DNA of 64,000 nt from Thermoplasmatota archaeon (GCA_029762535.1 JARVGK010000003.1:62001-126000), one strand, 5' to 3'; positions 49,823-59,667 are shown, numbered from the stretch's first letter. Notes: generated by a model from the letters alone, not told the origin. Program-made: numbers and translations.

Positions 49823-51580
49823 TCATTTGATATTGCGGAGGAAGCCCCTCTCGATCCACTGCTTGAACTTTTCCTTATCCTGGGCTTTCACCTCGACGAC
49901 GTCCCCTGCCTTGTACTTCGTCCTCGTGGACCAGTCCACGAACTTCGATGCCACCTCGTACCTGTCGATCCGGTCGTCGAGGGTCATGAGGTCTATTCTG
50001 CCCTTGACCTCGGAGTAGTTCCCCGGGAACACCTTCATCTCCCCGTCGTTGAGGACGGCGGTCCGGGTGCAGATCCCGTCCAGCAGATACCTGTCGTGGG
50101 ACACGAGTATTATCGTCCCCGTGTAGTTCGAAAGCCCTTTTTCCACCGCGTCCCTGGACCTGATGTCAAGGTAATTTGTCGGCTCGTCCAGGACGAGCAG
50201 GTTCCTTCCCGATACCATGAGGTTCGCCAGGGCCACCCTCGCCCTCTCCCCGCCGGAGAGGGTGGAGATCCTCCTCTCAGCGTCAGTCCCCGTTATCAGA
50301 AAGCTCGAGAGGGTCTTCCTGGCAATGGCCTTGCCGTCCGGGCCCGTGGCCCTCATCAACTGCTCCTCGGGGCTGAGTTCAGGGTCGAGGCCGTCGTGGG
50401 CCTGGGCGAAGTACCCTATGGTGGCCCCAGGAGCTAGCCAGAACTTCCCTTTGTGCGGGAGCTCTCCCATGAGCGCCTTGATGAAGGTGGATTTCCCGGA
50501 ACCGTTGGGGCCGAATATACCCAGCCTCTCTCCTGCATCAAGGTCCAGCTCCCCCAGCCTTATAACGGGCGTTCCATTCCTCTCGATCACCATGTCCCTT
50601 GCCATGATCACGTTCACCCCGCCCCTGGGGGTGGTCCGGATGCTGAAGTCCATCTTCTTATCCCGGACGGGAGCCTCCTTCACGGCGGTCTTGTCAAGGA
50701 GTCGTTTCCTGGTCTTGAAGGTGGTCATATATCCCCACCTCCTCTTCTGCTCGGCGATGATCCTCTCCTGTCTCTGTCTCTCGGCGAGGTTCTTCTGCGC
50801 ATCCTTGGTCCTCTGCCCCTCCTCCATCTCCCTTGCCATCGTGTACTCGGTGAACGATCCGTTGTAGGACCTCGTCAAACCGGATCGGACCTCGACGATC
50901 CTCGTCGCGACACGGTCCAGGAAATATCGATCGTGCGATATCGTGACGATAGCGCCCGGAAAGTCGATGAGCATGTCCTCGAGCCACTCGATGGTGCCCA
51001 CGTCCAGGTGGCTCGTGGGCTCGTCGAGGAAGAGGACGTCAACGTCCTTGGACTGGACCAGTATCCTCGCTAGCATGACCTTGGTCACCTCGCCGCCGGA
51101 GAGCTCCGACATTCGACGCTCCAGAAGGTTTAGCGGCATCTCCAGCTTTTCCAGCGCTTCCGCCGTGTAGGTGGTGGAATACTTCGCCCGGTCCGAGGCG
51201 TATTCCTCCTGCAGCTTCCCGTACTCGGCGTTGATCGCCTCCCAGTCCGCGTCCGGATAGGACATCATATCCTCCAGCTCGGAGATCCTCCTCGTCACAT
51301 TCGAGGTCCTCCCGTAGGGGGCCTCTATGATGTCCTTGACTTTTGATGCAGGGGCGAAGTCCGGGATCTGGGGCAGGTATCCGATCCTGTCCGTTCTGAT
51401 GCGAATATCCCCTGAATCGGGTTTGACATACCCCATAAGCATTCGGATGAGCGTGGTCTTTCCCGCCCCGTTGTCTCCAACGAGGCCAATACTGTCCCCT
51501 TCCTCTATGATCAGGGAGGCGGATCCTATCACCTCTTTGTGGCCATATATCTTGGATAAGGATTCCGCACGGATCAGCAT
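49823..51580 (-). CDS. ABC-F family ATPase
   Basis: 585 residues, two ABC ATPase domains in one chain and no transmembrane helices: Walker A GDNGAGKTTL and GPNGSGKSTF, signature LSGGEVTKVMLARIL and LSGGERARVALANLM, Walker B LFLDEPTSHLD and LVLDEPTNYLD. A linker between the domains is helical and charged. The ABC-F class acts on ribosomes in translation or antibiotic resistance. An AT-rich element on the minus strand about 28 bp upstream (around 51603-51613) suggests a leaderless message. No drug-resistance role can be read from sequence. Confidence 0.93.
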   Translation of the reverse strand: MLIRAESLSKIYGHKEVIGSASLIIEEGDSIGLVGDNGAGKTTLIRMLMGYVKPDSGDIRIRTDRIGYLPQIPDFAPASKVKDIIEAPYGRTSNVTRRISELEDMMSYPDADWEAINAEYGKLQEEYASDRAKYSTTYTAEALEKLEMPLNLLERRMSELSGGEVTKVMLARILVQSKDVDVLFLDEPTSHLDVGTIEWLEDMLIDFPGAIVTISHDRYFLDRVATRIVEVRSGLTRSYNGSFTEYTMAREMEEGQRTKDAQKNLAERQRQERIIAEQKRRWGYMTTFKTRKRLLDKTAVKEAPVRDKKMDFSIRTTPRGGVNVIMARDMVIERNGTPVIRLGELDLDAGERLGIFGPNGSGKSTFIKALMGELPHKGKFWLAPGATIGYFAQAHDGLDPELSPEEQLMRATGPDGKAIARKTLSSFLITGTDAERRISTLSGGERARVALANLMVSGRNLLVLDEPTNYLDIRSRDAVEKGLSNYTGTIILVSHDRYLLDGICTRTAVLNDGEMKVFPGNYSEVKGRIDLMTLDDRIDRYEVASKFVDWSTRTKYKAGDVVEVKAQDKEKFKQWIERGFLRNIK

Positions 51581-51666
51581 CGTGCGGGAGTAGGTGACCC
51601 TCGAATAAATAATCGATGGGGGTCATCTAATTAAACCTGAAAATATATTGACCGACGGGAGAAGCA

Positions 51667-52869
51667 GTGAGAGCACCGATCGCGGCAGCATCCGTCCTCA
51701 TTCTGTTATTCGTCTCTCTCCTCGGGTCTTTCAACGCATTTGCAGGAGATGGGACGGTGTCGGACGGCATCTCATTTGACGTGACGATCGTCAGGGATTA
51801 CGAGTCCGGTCAGATCCTCTGGCCTCCGGTGATCGGCGAGGACGTGCTATGTTACACCCTTTTCCAATACCCTCGATCGACATTCCCGGTGGAATTCGAT
51901 TATGATCTGGTCCTCATCGATACCCGAACGATGCTCGAGGTGGACCTGGGACTCGAGGGACAACAGTTCTACCCCCATACAGACGGTTCATTGTTGACCT
52001 TCATGCGCTCCGTGGACCTCGTGGTCATGGACATCCGAACGGGGGATAAGGTCATCCTGAATGTGAGCACCTCGGAATTCTTGTTGAGCGGAGGGCATAT
52101 CTTTGTCGTCCAGAACCAGATGAACAGCGGTGATATCCTGTCCTACGATATTCGGGGAGGGACCTGGAACAGGATCACCGATAGCCCTTTCGATGAGGAG
52201 ATGCTGGCCGTTCGCGGGGACAGGTTGGCATACGTTAAGGTTTACAGCGGTGGATCGGTCGTGTGCCATAACGACGTCGTGGGGGGAAAGGAGACGGTGA
52301 TATCAGATCCTTCATCCAATATCATGTCCCTCTCCATGGACCGGAGGCATGTTATATGGGCCCAGGACGAGGGCATCCTGCTTCACGACATGGAGAAGGC
52401 CATAACGAGGACTATCGCCCCTGGTATGAAGGTCGGAGGCCTCTCGATAGACGGAGATATCGCGGTCTGGTCGGGAAGGTTCGACCGGACAACATATCGG
52501 AACAACCTGTTCCTGCATCACATCCCCTCGGGCAGGACGGTCGAGCTGTTCATGAACGCCTCCTCCCAGTTACATCCCTCGATCTCCGGGAACAGGATAT
52601 TCTATATCGAGAAGGATAAGAAGAGCGAGAGGGTGATGATGATAGAGATAACATCGATGCCGTCATATGGACCCCGAACATGGGGTCTGCCATCTAACGC
52701 CTCGAGCGCATATCCCTTGCTTCTCGCAGGGGACCTGACCTTGGTCCTTCTCCTTGCCTCTGCCGTCTTTCTGAGAGAAGGATCACCAACAGCGCGCCCA
52801 GGAGGATCGCGAGGACCATCGCGGACAGGACGGGGCGCAGGTCCCTTGAGGGGGCGTCCTCCTCCATAA
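51667..52869 (+). CDS. Secreted beta-propeller-like protein with C-terminal membrane segment
   Basis: 400 residues, start GTG. Signal peptide (ASVLILLFVSLLGSFNAFA), then repeated strands such as GDILSYDIRGGTWNRITDS and GDIAVWSGRFD spaced about 40-45 residues apart, as in TolB-like propellers. A hydrophobic segment AYPLLLAGDLTLVLLLASAVFL at about 348-369 is a probable anchor. The last 30 residues are Arg/Pro/Gly-rich and are encoded opposite the end of the minus-strand gene. Overlap with that gene is 176 bp, tail to tail. Function unknown. Confidence 0.6.
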   Translation: MRAPIAAASVLILLFVSLLGSFNAFAGDGTVSDGISFDVTIVRDYESGQILWPPVIGEDVLCYTLFQYPRSTFPVEFDYDLVLIDTRTMLEVDLGLEGQQFYPHTDGSLLTFMRSVDLVVMDIRTGDKVILNVSTSEFLLSGGHIFVVQNQMNSGDILSYDIRGGTWNRITDSPFDEEMLAVRGDRLAYVKVYSGGSVVCHNDVVGGKETVISDPSSNIMSLSMDRRHVIWAQDEGILLHDMEKAITRTIAPGMKVGGLSIDGDIAVWSGRFDRTTYRNNLFLHHIPSGRTVELFMNASSQLHPSISGNRIFYIEKDKKSERVMMIEITSMPSYGPRTWGLPSNASSAYPLLLAGDLTLVLLLASAVFLREGSPTARPGGSRGPSRTGRGAGPLRGRPPP

Positions 52870-54478
52870 CCCTGATGGTTACGTATGAGCTGGCCGTCGA
52901 TCCGTAGCCGTCCATTCCGGTGACGAATACCGCGTAAAGTCCCGGTTCGTCGAAGGTGTAGGAGGCGCTCGTCCCGTCTATTTCCATATGATCCTGGTGA
53001 GACGGGACGTGCCATCTGCATGAGGCGAGGCCTCCATCAGCATGATGTGGGACGGCCTCGAGGTCCACCCGATAGGGGGCCCCGCCTTCGGTCCCGCTTA
53101 ATCGTATCTCCATGAACAGATCGCTCTCGCGGACCTCTATCGTTACAGAGGCCTCGGCCAAAGCCAGATCGTCGTCCCATGCGAAGAGACGGATCCTGTG
53201 AACCCCCACATCGAGAGTGATCGCCCCCTCCTTGAGCTCTCCTGCTCTTCCCTTCATAACGGCCATGGAGTTCACTATCATCCCGTCCTCGTCAGACGCT
53301 TCCCATGTGATATTGACGGTGAGCGGGGCCTTCCCGTGTAGTTTGTCGGAGCGGATCTTGGCCGAGGGCGGCTTGTTGTTCGGCGCCGCATCGCTCCAGG
53401 TCAGATGCTCGAGCAGATATGTGTTGCTCACATTGATGAGCGCCACATGCAAACCGTTCTCATCGAAAAGGGAATCCACCTCGGTAGGAAAACATAGATG
53501 GATACCGCAGCTCATATGAAGTTCAGGGTCCAGATATGCGTTGTCGAGAAGCCTCATGCTCGAGTTTCTATCGATACCCAGGCTCAGTAGGTTGAGCCTG
53601 TAGGACTCATCGTACAGAAGAGCAGCGATATCTCCGCTCGGATATTCTCCGCACAGTATCAACAGCCCAAAATGGTCCCTGAACCGCCAAATGCCATCAA
53701 CCCGCTCCGCGATGCGAGATCGGTAAGTTTGGAGATTGGAGGGGTCCCGGTAGGATACCATCAATCGATCGCCGATGACCTTTACGGTCGGCATGTACCA
53801 TTCGCCGAAGATCTCCGCGGTCTGTATCACCTCATCGCTCCATGAGCCGAGCCATCTCGTCCAAAGGGATATGCTATCGGAATACGCGACGCAAAGGTAT
53901 GCGGTATCGCCATGTGCCGCTATCGCCATTTGAAAGGAGTGGCCCATATCCAGCTCCATGATGGACCGGGGCATGAACCCGCCGTCGAGGACGGCCTCTA
54001 CCAGTGAAACATCGTTCCTGTAAACGATAAGGGGTCCCTCATCGATAATGACGAGCTTCGGCTGCTCTCCCACACATAACTGGGTGTAGTTCCATTCCTC
54101 ACCCATCGAGTATCCGTGCATTATCTGCTTCTCGCCGTTCGGGGGCCCCATCGTGAAGACGATATGCGATGAGCCTTCCGGGCCGATGGCGTAGGTGAGA
54201 TCGTCAAGGACGGCGATGGTGCTATCGATCCTCCACAAGGTCCTTCGGCCCCACACACCATCATGGAATGAGGCTAAAACGATCTTCTGTTCCGTACCAG
54301 TGGCTGTGATATATGCTATTGTGGGCCCCTCCGCCATGGAGATGTCGGAGATCCCATCTTCCGAGGCGTCAACTACGCTGATGTTGATATAGGCATCATC
54401 CGGCAGGGAAGCATCCGAGTGGGGCAGGGCAGGGATCGATGCGAGGATGATGAAGAAGATGACGCACGAAACGCGCAT
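52694..54478 (-). CDS. Secreted protein with PKD-like domains and C-terminal anchor
   Basis: 594 residues. Signal peptide (VIFFIILASIPALPHSDA). A sialidase-like set of strands forms the N-terminal two thirds (for example GEWYMPTVKVIGDRLMVSYR), followed by two PKD-like modules: APLTVNITWEASDEDGMIV and APYRVDLEAVPHHADGGLAS. Transmembrane helix LSAMVLAILLGALLVILL, about 547-564, then an Arg-rich tail. Probably a surface protein binding sugars or proteins. Its 3' end overlaps the plus-strand beta-propeller gene; both encode transmembrane anchors near the overlap. Confidence 0.68.
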   Translation of the reverse strand: MRVSCVIFFIILASIPALPHSDASLPDDAYINISVVDASEDGISDISMAEGPTIAYITATGTEQKIVLASFHDGVWGRRTLWRIDSTIAVLDDLTYAIGPEGSSHIVFTMGPPNGEKQIMHGYSMGEEWNYTQLCVGEQPKLVIIDEGPLIVYRNDVSLVEAVLDGGFMPRSIMELDMGHSFQMAIAAHGDTAYLCVAYSDSISLWTRWLGSWSDEVIQTAEIFGEWYMPTVKVIGDRLMVSYRDPSNLQTYRSRIAERVDGIWRFRDHFGLLILCGEYPSGDIAALLYDESYRLNLLSLGIDRNSSMRLLDNAYLDPELHMSCGIHLCFPTEVDSLFDENGLHVALINVSNTYLLEHLTWSDAAPNNKPPSAKIRSDKLHGKAPLTVNITWEASDEDGMIVNSMAVMKGRAGELKEGAITLDVGVHRIRLFAWDDDLALAEASVTIEVRESDLFMEIRLSGTEGGAPYRVDLEAVPHHADGGLASCRWHVPSHQDHMEIDGTSASYTFDEPGLYAVFVTGMDGYGSTASSYVTIRVMEEDAPSRDLRPVLSAMVLAILLGALLVILLSERRQRQGEGPRSGPLREARDMRSRR

Positions 54479-54502
54479 GATGCATCATCGCCCTGAAGGT
54501 TA

Positions 54503-55093
54503 TTAAAGCCGTATGCTGCCGAACTTCTCCGGGTGCTTCCCCTCTATCCCTTCGTAGAAACGGGCTATGACCTCCATGTCCTTTTCCTGATCCCCGGTAA
54601 GGGTGTAGAACCTTCCGATCCCCCCCTCCTTCTTCTTGAAATCGAGATATCCGAATCCCAAGGGAACCCCGGCCCCCAGAGCGATGTGGTAGAACCCGCT
54701 CTTCCAACGTTCGGTCCTCTTCCTTGTCCCCTCGGGGGTGATGGTTATCATGAGCTCATCCATCTCCCTGAAGGCCTTTATTGTCTGATCCACCCGGTTC
54801 ATGGTCTTGCTTCTTTCAATAGGGATCCCGCCCAACCATCTGAAGAACCAACCCAAAGGAGGCTTGAACAGCGAATGTTTGCCGAACCAATGTCCCTTGA
54901 TATCCGTGGCGAACGCGATCGTGAAGATGATGACGAAATCCCAGTTGGAGGTATGCGGAGCGAGTATCAACAGGTACTTCTCATGTCCCGAAGGCCCGCC
55001 AACCGCCTTCCATCCGGTCGATCCGAGAAGGATCCTGGATAGCCTCCTCAGAGCAGGGTAGATGACGGGTGTGTCGAATATGGTCCGCTGCAT
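54503..55093 (-). CDS. PlsC-like acyltransferase
   Basis: 196 residues. The conserved acyltransferase motifs are present: HTSNWD (His47, Asp52, the HX4D catalytic pair) and TPEGTRKRTERWKSGFYHIA (substrate phosphate binding). No transmembrane helix is needed in this compact form. In bacteria these enzymes put an acyl chain on lysophosphatidate. An archaeon with ether lipids has no obvious need for it, so the acceptor may be another alcohol. Starts 24 bp after (upstream of) the PKD gene on the minus strand. Confidence 0.83.
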   Translation of the reverse strand: MQRTIFDTPVIYPALRRLSRILLGSTGWKAVGGPSGHEKYLLILAPHTSNWDFVIIFTIAFATDIKGHWFGKHSLFKPPLGWFFRWLGGIPIERSKTMNRVDQTIKAFREMDELMITITPEGTRKRTERWKSGFYHIALGAGVPLGFGYLDFKKKEGGIGRFYTLTGDQEKDMEVIARFYEGIEGKHPEKFGSIRL

Positions 55094-55220
55094 TGAACTA
55101 CTCCCGATACGGACCGTTAATGCGCGGCAATAATAAAAAACATGCTGGGTCTATCGCCCTCCGAGAAAACTTATATCGGCGCATCCGTTTATTGGTGTCG
55201 CGAAAGGGCGTGGTCCGAAG

Positions 55221-56693
55221 ATGTTGTACGATCGTCTGCAGAGATACTTCTCCATGAGCAGCGAGGAGGTAATTCGAAACCAGGAGGATAAGCTCAGGGA
55301 TTTCATACAGCATCAGCTGTACCCTTTCTCCCCATATTACAGGAGGCTCTTCGATGACAAAGGGATCGATCCCCGTTCTATAAGGAGGATCAAGGACCTC
55401 GAGCTGGTCCCGCTCACGAGGAAAGAGGACATCATGCCCTCACCTGAGAACCCAAAACGCTACAAGGACTTCATTCTTCAGCCGGACCCTGAAAAGATAA
55501 AGAGGCACTGGCCGAAGAGCGTGCTGGCCGGGATGAGGCTCAAGGAGCTGGTGGGCATCGATGTCAAGAAGGAGATCAGGGAGGAATACTACCCGAGCTT
55601 CATGATAGCTACATCCGGCACGACCGGGAACAACGTCCCGTTCATGTACACGAGGAAGGACATACTGCAACTTTCCGAGAACTACGCCTATACAAGGGAG
55701 CTCACGGGCATGAAGGACGAGTACGTCCTTCTCAACGTCTTTCCCTTCGCCCCGCATCTCGCCTTCATTTTCGCCTACTGGGTCAATATCGTGAGCAGTA
55801 TCAGGATGTTCCACACCGGTGGGGGGTCGATCACTTCTACCGACAAGACTCTGGATGTCCTTAGGGCCGTCGATGCCAACATCTTGGTCGGGATCCCGTC
55901 CTACGTGTATCATCTGTTAAGGAAGGCCCAGGAGAAGGGAACGGACCTCTCCTCGATCAAGCTCATAGGCACTGCTGGTGAGAAGCTATCAAGAGGGGCC
56001 AGGGAGAGGATGCTCGATATTCTCAAGGAAAGGGGCGCCAGGGACGTCGGGATCTTCGACCTGTACGGGACGACCGAGATGAGGGACGCCTACTGCGAAT
56101 GCGCCCCTGGATCGGGGACTTACCACATACATCCCAACATACACATAGCCGAGATCGTGGACCCGCAGACGGGGGAACAGAAGGCCGAGGGTGAGGCCGG
56201 GGCCCTGGCAATAACAAACATAGACGGGAGGGGGACCGTCGTGTGCAGGTACCTCATCGGCGACATATTCGAGGGGGGGCTGAAGTACGGAAAATGCCCT
56301 CACTGCGGTTGCAGCGTACCGAGGCTGGTCGGGCCCATAGGCAGGATGAGGGACTATTCCAGCAAGCTAGAGATGGCGAAGCTGAAGGGGACGCTCCTCA
56401 ACCTCAACGTCTTCCACGAGCTCCTGCCGGGGATAGATGGAGTTGATGAATGGCAGGTCATACTCGAGAAGAAGAACGACGACCCGCACGATCTTGATAT
56501 ACTCAGGATTAACATCGCCCCCGCCCCCGGTTACGATGCGGCCGATCTGAAGCGTGTCGTCGGCGATGCGGTCAACGACGCCATCGAGATAAAGGCCCTG
56601 GTCGATACCAGCTTCACCTCTGACCAGCTATTCGAAGCGATGGGGGGCAAGCTCAAGACGAAGAGGATCCTGGACAGAAGGCCCAGGGATTGA
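55221..56693 (+). CDS. Phenylacetate-CoA ligase-like AMP-forming enzyme
   Basis: 490 residues, PaaK-like branch of the adenylate-forming family. Features: IATSGTTGNNVPFMYTRKD ATP loop, LIGTAGEKLS, FDLYGTTEMRDAYCECAPG, and the Cys-rich GKCPHCGCSVPRLVG near residues 355-375, which resembles zinc-binding sites seen in some PaaK relatives. Converts an aryl or branched acid plus CoA to the thioester; substrate unproven. TATA box (cttatatcg) at about 55170-55178 and a start at ATG 55221. It divergently faces the PlsC-like gene. Confidence 0.85.
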   Translation: MLYDRLQRYFSMSSEEVIRNQEDKLRDFIQHQLYPFSPYYRRLFDDKGIDPRSIRRIKDLELVPLTRKEDIMPSPENPKRYKDFILQPDPEKIKRHWPKSVLAGMRLKELVGIDVKKEIREEYYPSFMIATSGTTGNNVPFMYTRKDILQLSENYAYTRELTGMKDEYVLLNVFPFAPHLAFIFAYWVNIVSSIRMFHTGGGSITSTDKTLDVLRAVDANILVGIPSYVYHLLRKAQEKGTDLSSIKLIGTAGEKLSRGARERMLDILKERGARDVGIFDLYGTTEMRDAYCECAPGSGTYHIHPNIHIAEIVDPQTGEQKAEGEAGALAITNIDGRGTVVCRYLIGDIFEGGLKYGKCPHCGCSVPRLVGPIGRMRDYSSKLEMAKLKGTLLNLNVFHELLPGIDGVDEWQVILEKKNDDPHDLDILRINIAPAPGYDAADLKRVVGDAVNDAIEIKALVDTSFTSDQLFEAMGGKLKTKRILDRRPRD

Positions 56694-56702
56694 GATATTC
56701 CC

Positions 56703-57170
56703 TCACTTCTTCTTGCATCCTTTTCGAGTGGGCCTGACGAGCATCACCGGGCAGCAAGCGTGTCTGGACACGTATTCGGCGACGGAGCCCAGAAGAAGGG
56801 ACGTGATCATGTTCCTGCCCTGGGACCCCATCACGATGAGGTCGAAATCATCCGAGGCTTCGACTATCTCCGATGATATGTTGCCTTTGGCGATGACGGT
56901 GTCGATAATGATGTCGTTCTCCTTACCCATCTTCTTGAACTTTTTGAGGTACTTCTCAACAGCGTTCACGCTCTCGCTCTCGATGAGGGTTATGGCGGAG
57001 TTTATCTCGGCCCCCTCGAAGCCCGTGTAGGAGAGTGATACCGGCTCGATGACGTGCAGGACCGTCAGTTTACCGTCTATCAGCTCGACCAGGGAGAGGG
57101 CCTTCTTGAAGGCCAGCTCGCTGAGTTCCGATCCGTCCACGGGGACTAGTATCCTCTTGAAATCCTTCAT
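56703..57170 (-). CDS. Universal stress protein (UspA family)
   Basis: 155 residues. KRILVPVDGSELSELAFKKAL at the N-terminus, VLHVIEPVSLS, and the ATP-binding GSQGRNMITSLLLGSVAEYV near the C-terminus are all family hallmarks (G-x2-G-x9-G-S). Probably ATP-binding. Alone on the minus strand; ends 9 bp from the PaaK-like stop, tail to tail. Confidence 0.95.
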   Translation of the reverse strand: MKDFKRILVPVDGSELSELAFKKALSLVELIDGKLTVLHVIEPVSLSYTGFEGAEINSAITLIESESVNAVEKYLKKFKKMGKENDIIIDTVIAKGNISSEIVEASDDFDLIVMGSQGRNMITSLLLGSVAEYVSRHACCPVMLVRPTRKGCKKK

Positions 57171-57222
57171 GTGGTCACCGATCGATAAATGTGCTCTCTG
57201 ACGTATAATATTTGGGGTCGGC

Positions 57223-58215
57223 CTATATTTCCTTTTTTGGGATCCTCAGCATCTTCATGTATTGGGCCCTGGTGTACGCCTCGGGATCCGGCGAGTTCGC
57301 CATGGACATGCTTCCCCTGAACTCTGATAGGGAGGAGAATCCTTTTGCCTCCATCCATGAGGAGAGGTCATCCAGAGCTGTCCTTATGTGGTCCACGCCG
57401 CTGCGGTATAGGGCGGAGACCATCTGAACGCACGATGCCCCGGCAAGGATGAGCCTGGCAGCGTCCTGTCCGGAGTATATCCCCCCGCTGCCGCAGATGT
57501 CCGCACTGATATGATCGTAGGCTATCCCCGTGAACCGCAGAGGCAGCTTGTGGTCCCCCTTGTAAGAGAGGTCGTTCTCGTATGCGGGGGTGAGGGTCTC
57601 GGTGTCTATGGTCGGCTGCAGGAACCTGTTGAACAGGACCAGGCCGTCCACACCTATTCGGTCCAGGGTGGTCATGAAGTTGAGGGGGTTCGTGTAGAAA
57701 GGGCTCAATTTGACGCTGAGCGGGACCTTGACGGCCTGCTTGACCGCCTCGAATATCCTCACCTGCTCGAGCTCGATGGAGTTCGAGTCCAGGTTGTGAT
57801 CGACGGGCGTCGAGTACATGTTCAGCTCCAATCCCGCGATCCCCGTACCCTCTAACAGTTTGGAGTATTCCACCCATATCTCGAGGTCCACGGCGTTGAG
57901 GCTGGCAATGACGGGAATGTCAAGCTCCTTCACCGCCTTCCTGACCCAGAAAAGATGGTTCTGCGGCCCTCTGTCCCTCAGGGTCGGCATCACATCGACC
58001 ATCTCGGCGTGAAGGTCATCGTACATTCGCATGCGCTCCTCCTCGATGAAGCGCTCCATGCCCTCCTGCTCCTGGAACAGCGATTTGATCACGACCGCTC
58101 CCGCCCCGGCTCCTGCTATCCTGTGAAGCGTGTTCATGTCGGATGTCAGCGAGCTGGCTCCGACGACGATTGGGTTCTTCAGCTTAAGTCCCATGTACTC
58201 CGTTCTCATATCCAT
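57223..58215 (-). CDS. Dihydroorotate dehydrogenase-like flavoprotein
   Basis: 330 residues, FMN-binding TIM barrel. Opens YMGLKLKNPIVVGASSLTSD, as in the DHOD-like family of Bacteroidota and archaea, which is distinct from PyrD. Further: VPLSVKLSPFYTN, DGLVLFNRFLQP (Asn-containing FMN loop), and DICGSGGIYSGQDAARLILAGASCVQMVSAL phosphate-binding end. No pyrimidine genes are near, so the substrate is uncertain and dihydroorotate is not assumed. Start ATG 58215; Met3 is an alternative. Confidence 0.85.
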   Translation of the reverse strand: MDMRTEYMGLKLKNPIVVGASSLTSDMNTLHRIAGAGAGAVVIKSLFQEQEGMERFIEEERMRMYDDLHAEMVDVMPTLRDRGPQNHLFWVRKAVKELDIPVIASLNAVDLEIWVEYSKLLEGTGIAGLELNMYSTPVDHNLDSNSIELEQVRIFEAVKQAVKVPLSVKLSPFYTNPLNFMTTLDRIGVDGLVLFNRFLQPTIDTETLTPAYENDLSYKGDHKLPLRFTGIAYDHISADICGSGGIYSGQDAARLILAGASCVQMVSALYRSGVDHIRTALDDLSSWMEAKGFSSLSEFRGSMSMANSPDPEAYTRAQYMKMLRIPKKEI

Positions 58216-58272
58216 TTATCTTTCCCCCGATCTCCTGTCGATATGTATCGAGATAGATAAAGATGCCCCCTC

Positions 58273-59667
58273 TCATGTATCGCACACTACCTGTGCCCCT
58301 TTCTTCTTTTTCTCAAGCGCGTCCGGCCTGAAGTATGCCTTCAGCCATACGATCCCCGCCATCCCCGCCAGGATGTTCGAGAGCGCGATCCCAAGGAATA
58401 TGCCCTCGAGACCCAGAAGATGACCCCCGATGAGCATGAAGGGTACCATGAAGGCTATCAGCCTGATGATGTTGAGAACGGCCGAGGGCATGGGCCTCCC
58501 CACGGCGTTGAAGGCGGATCCCGCGATGAAGCTTACGCTTATGAGGGTGTATCCCAGGCCCGAGAACACGAAGAAGCGCCAGTACGCGTCAATCACCTCG
58601 GGGTCCGACGTGAACAGTCTGGCAGTGAGCAGAGATGTGGATGAAAGCAGCAGGTATATGAGTATGCCCCATGCCGCGCTCAGCCGGTTCGAGAACCTTA
58701 TGGCCGTCCTCACCCTGTCCCACCTGGAGGCGCCGGAGTTCTGGCCTATGAACGGGATCAGAGCCACGGAGAGAGCTATCGGAGGCATCAGCAGGAGCCC
58801 CTCGAGCCTGGTCCCCGCCCCGAAGCCGGCGACCACCTCCTTTCCGTATCCCGCGAGAATGGCGGTTATGATGGCGGTGTTGACCGGGGCCAGGATATTG
58901 ACGAAGGTCGCCGGGACCCCCACCTTGAGAATGTCCTTCCAGGAACGCAGTATATTTTTGATGGGGACCATCCATTCGACGAGAAGCCCCTCCTCTTTCC
59001 TGAGGACGATCAAGGTCAACGGGAGCGTGACGAACCTCGCGATAACGGTGGCTATCGCGGCCCCTTCCATTCCCAGGGACGGGATCGGTCCGAACCCGAA
59101 TATGAGAATGGGATCCAGAACCACGTTGAGGACCACTGCCGCGATGAGAATGTACATCGGCCTCTTCATGTCCCCAAGGCCTCTTAGAACGCTTCCGCCC
59201 AGTATCGGAACGGATATGAAGACGGCCCCTAGATACCACCAGGTCATGTAGTCCTTGAGCATCTCCAGTATGGACCCGCTCGCCCCCAGTGCGTTGAACA
59301 GGGGCCCCATGGTAGCTATGCCAGTTACCGTCACTGCGATGCCGATGAGCAGCCCCAGGAGCAGGGTGGATATGGTAAGCGCGCTCAACCTGCTCGTTTT
59401 ACATGCGCCCACGGTACGGGAAACGAGCGAGGTCACCCCTGTCCCGATACCTATCGAGATCGAGTTGAAGAAGAACACCGCCGGGAAGGAGAACGATATC
59501 GCGGCGAGTTCGTCCGTGCCCAGCATCCCGACGAATATGGTGTCCACTAAATTGAATAGCAGCATGGAGACGAAGGCGAACACGAGTGGGATCGACAGCC
59601 TGATGAGGGTCGCTCCCACCCGGCCCTCGGTCAGGGCCGCCCTCTTCGCGTTACTGCTACCGGTCAC
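58273..59667 (-). CDS. MATE-family efflux transporter
   Basis: 464 residues, 12 transmembrane helices in two homologous halves, as usual for MATE (drug/Na+ or H+ antiport). Opening LIRLSIPLVFAFVSMLLFNLVDTIFVG and later LSIALSVALIPFIGQN-type stretches match. Start GTG at 59667 overlaps the stop of the upstream CysRS-like gene by 4 bp (GTGA), so it is translationally coupled to it. The exporter may remove a product made by that enzyme, inferred from this coupling alone. Confidence 0.93.
   Translation of the reverse strand: MTGSSNAKRAALTEGRVGATLIRLSIPLVFAFVSMLLFNLVDTIFVGMLGTDELAAISFSFPAVFFFNSISIGIGTGVTSLVSRTVGACKTSRLSALTISTLLLGLLIGIAVTVTGIATMGPLFNALGASGSILEMLKDYMTWWYLGAVFISVPILGGSVLRGLGDMKRPMYILIAAVVLNVVLDPILIFGFGPIPSLGMEGAAIATVIARFVTLPLTLIVLRKEEGLLVEWMVPIKNILRSWKDILKVGVPATFVNILAPVNTAIITAILAGYGKEVVAGFGAGTRLEGLLLMPPIALSVALIPFIGQNSGASRWDRVRTAIRFSNRLSAAWGILIYLLLSSTSLLTARLFTSDPEVIDAYWRFFVFSGLGYTLISVSFIAGSAFNAVGRPMPSAVLNIIRLIAFMVPFMLIGGHLLGLEGIFLGIALSNILAGMAGIVWLKAYFRPDALEKKKKGAQVVCDT

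Noticed and set aside
57223-58215. Genuine PyrD of pyrimidine synthesis
   Set aside because: The opening and loops match the DHOD-like side family, and no pyr genes are nearby.
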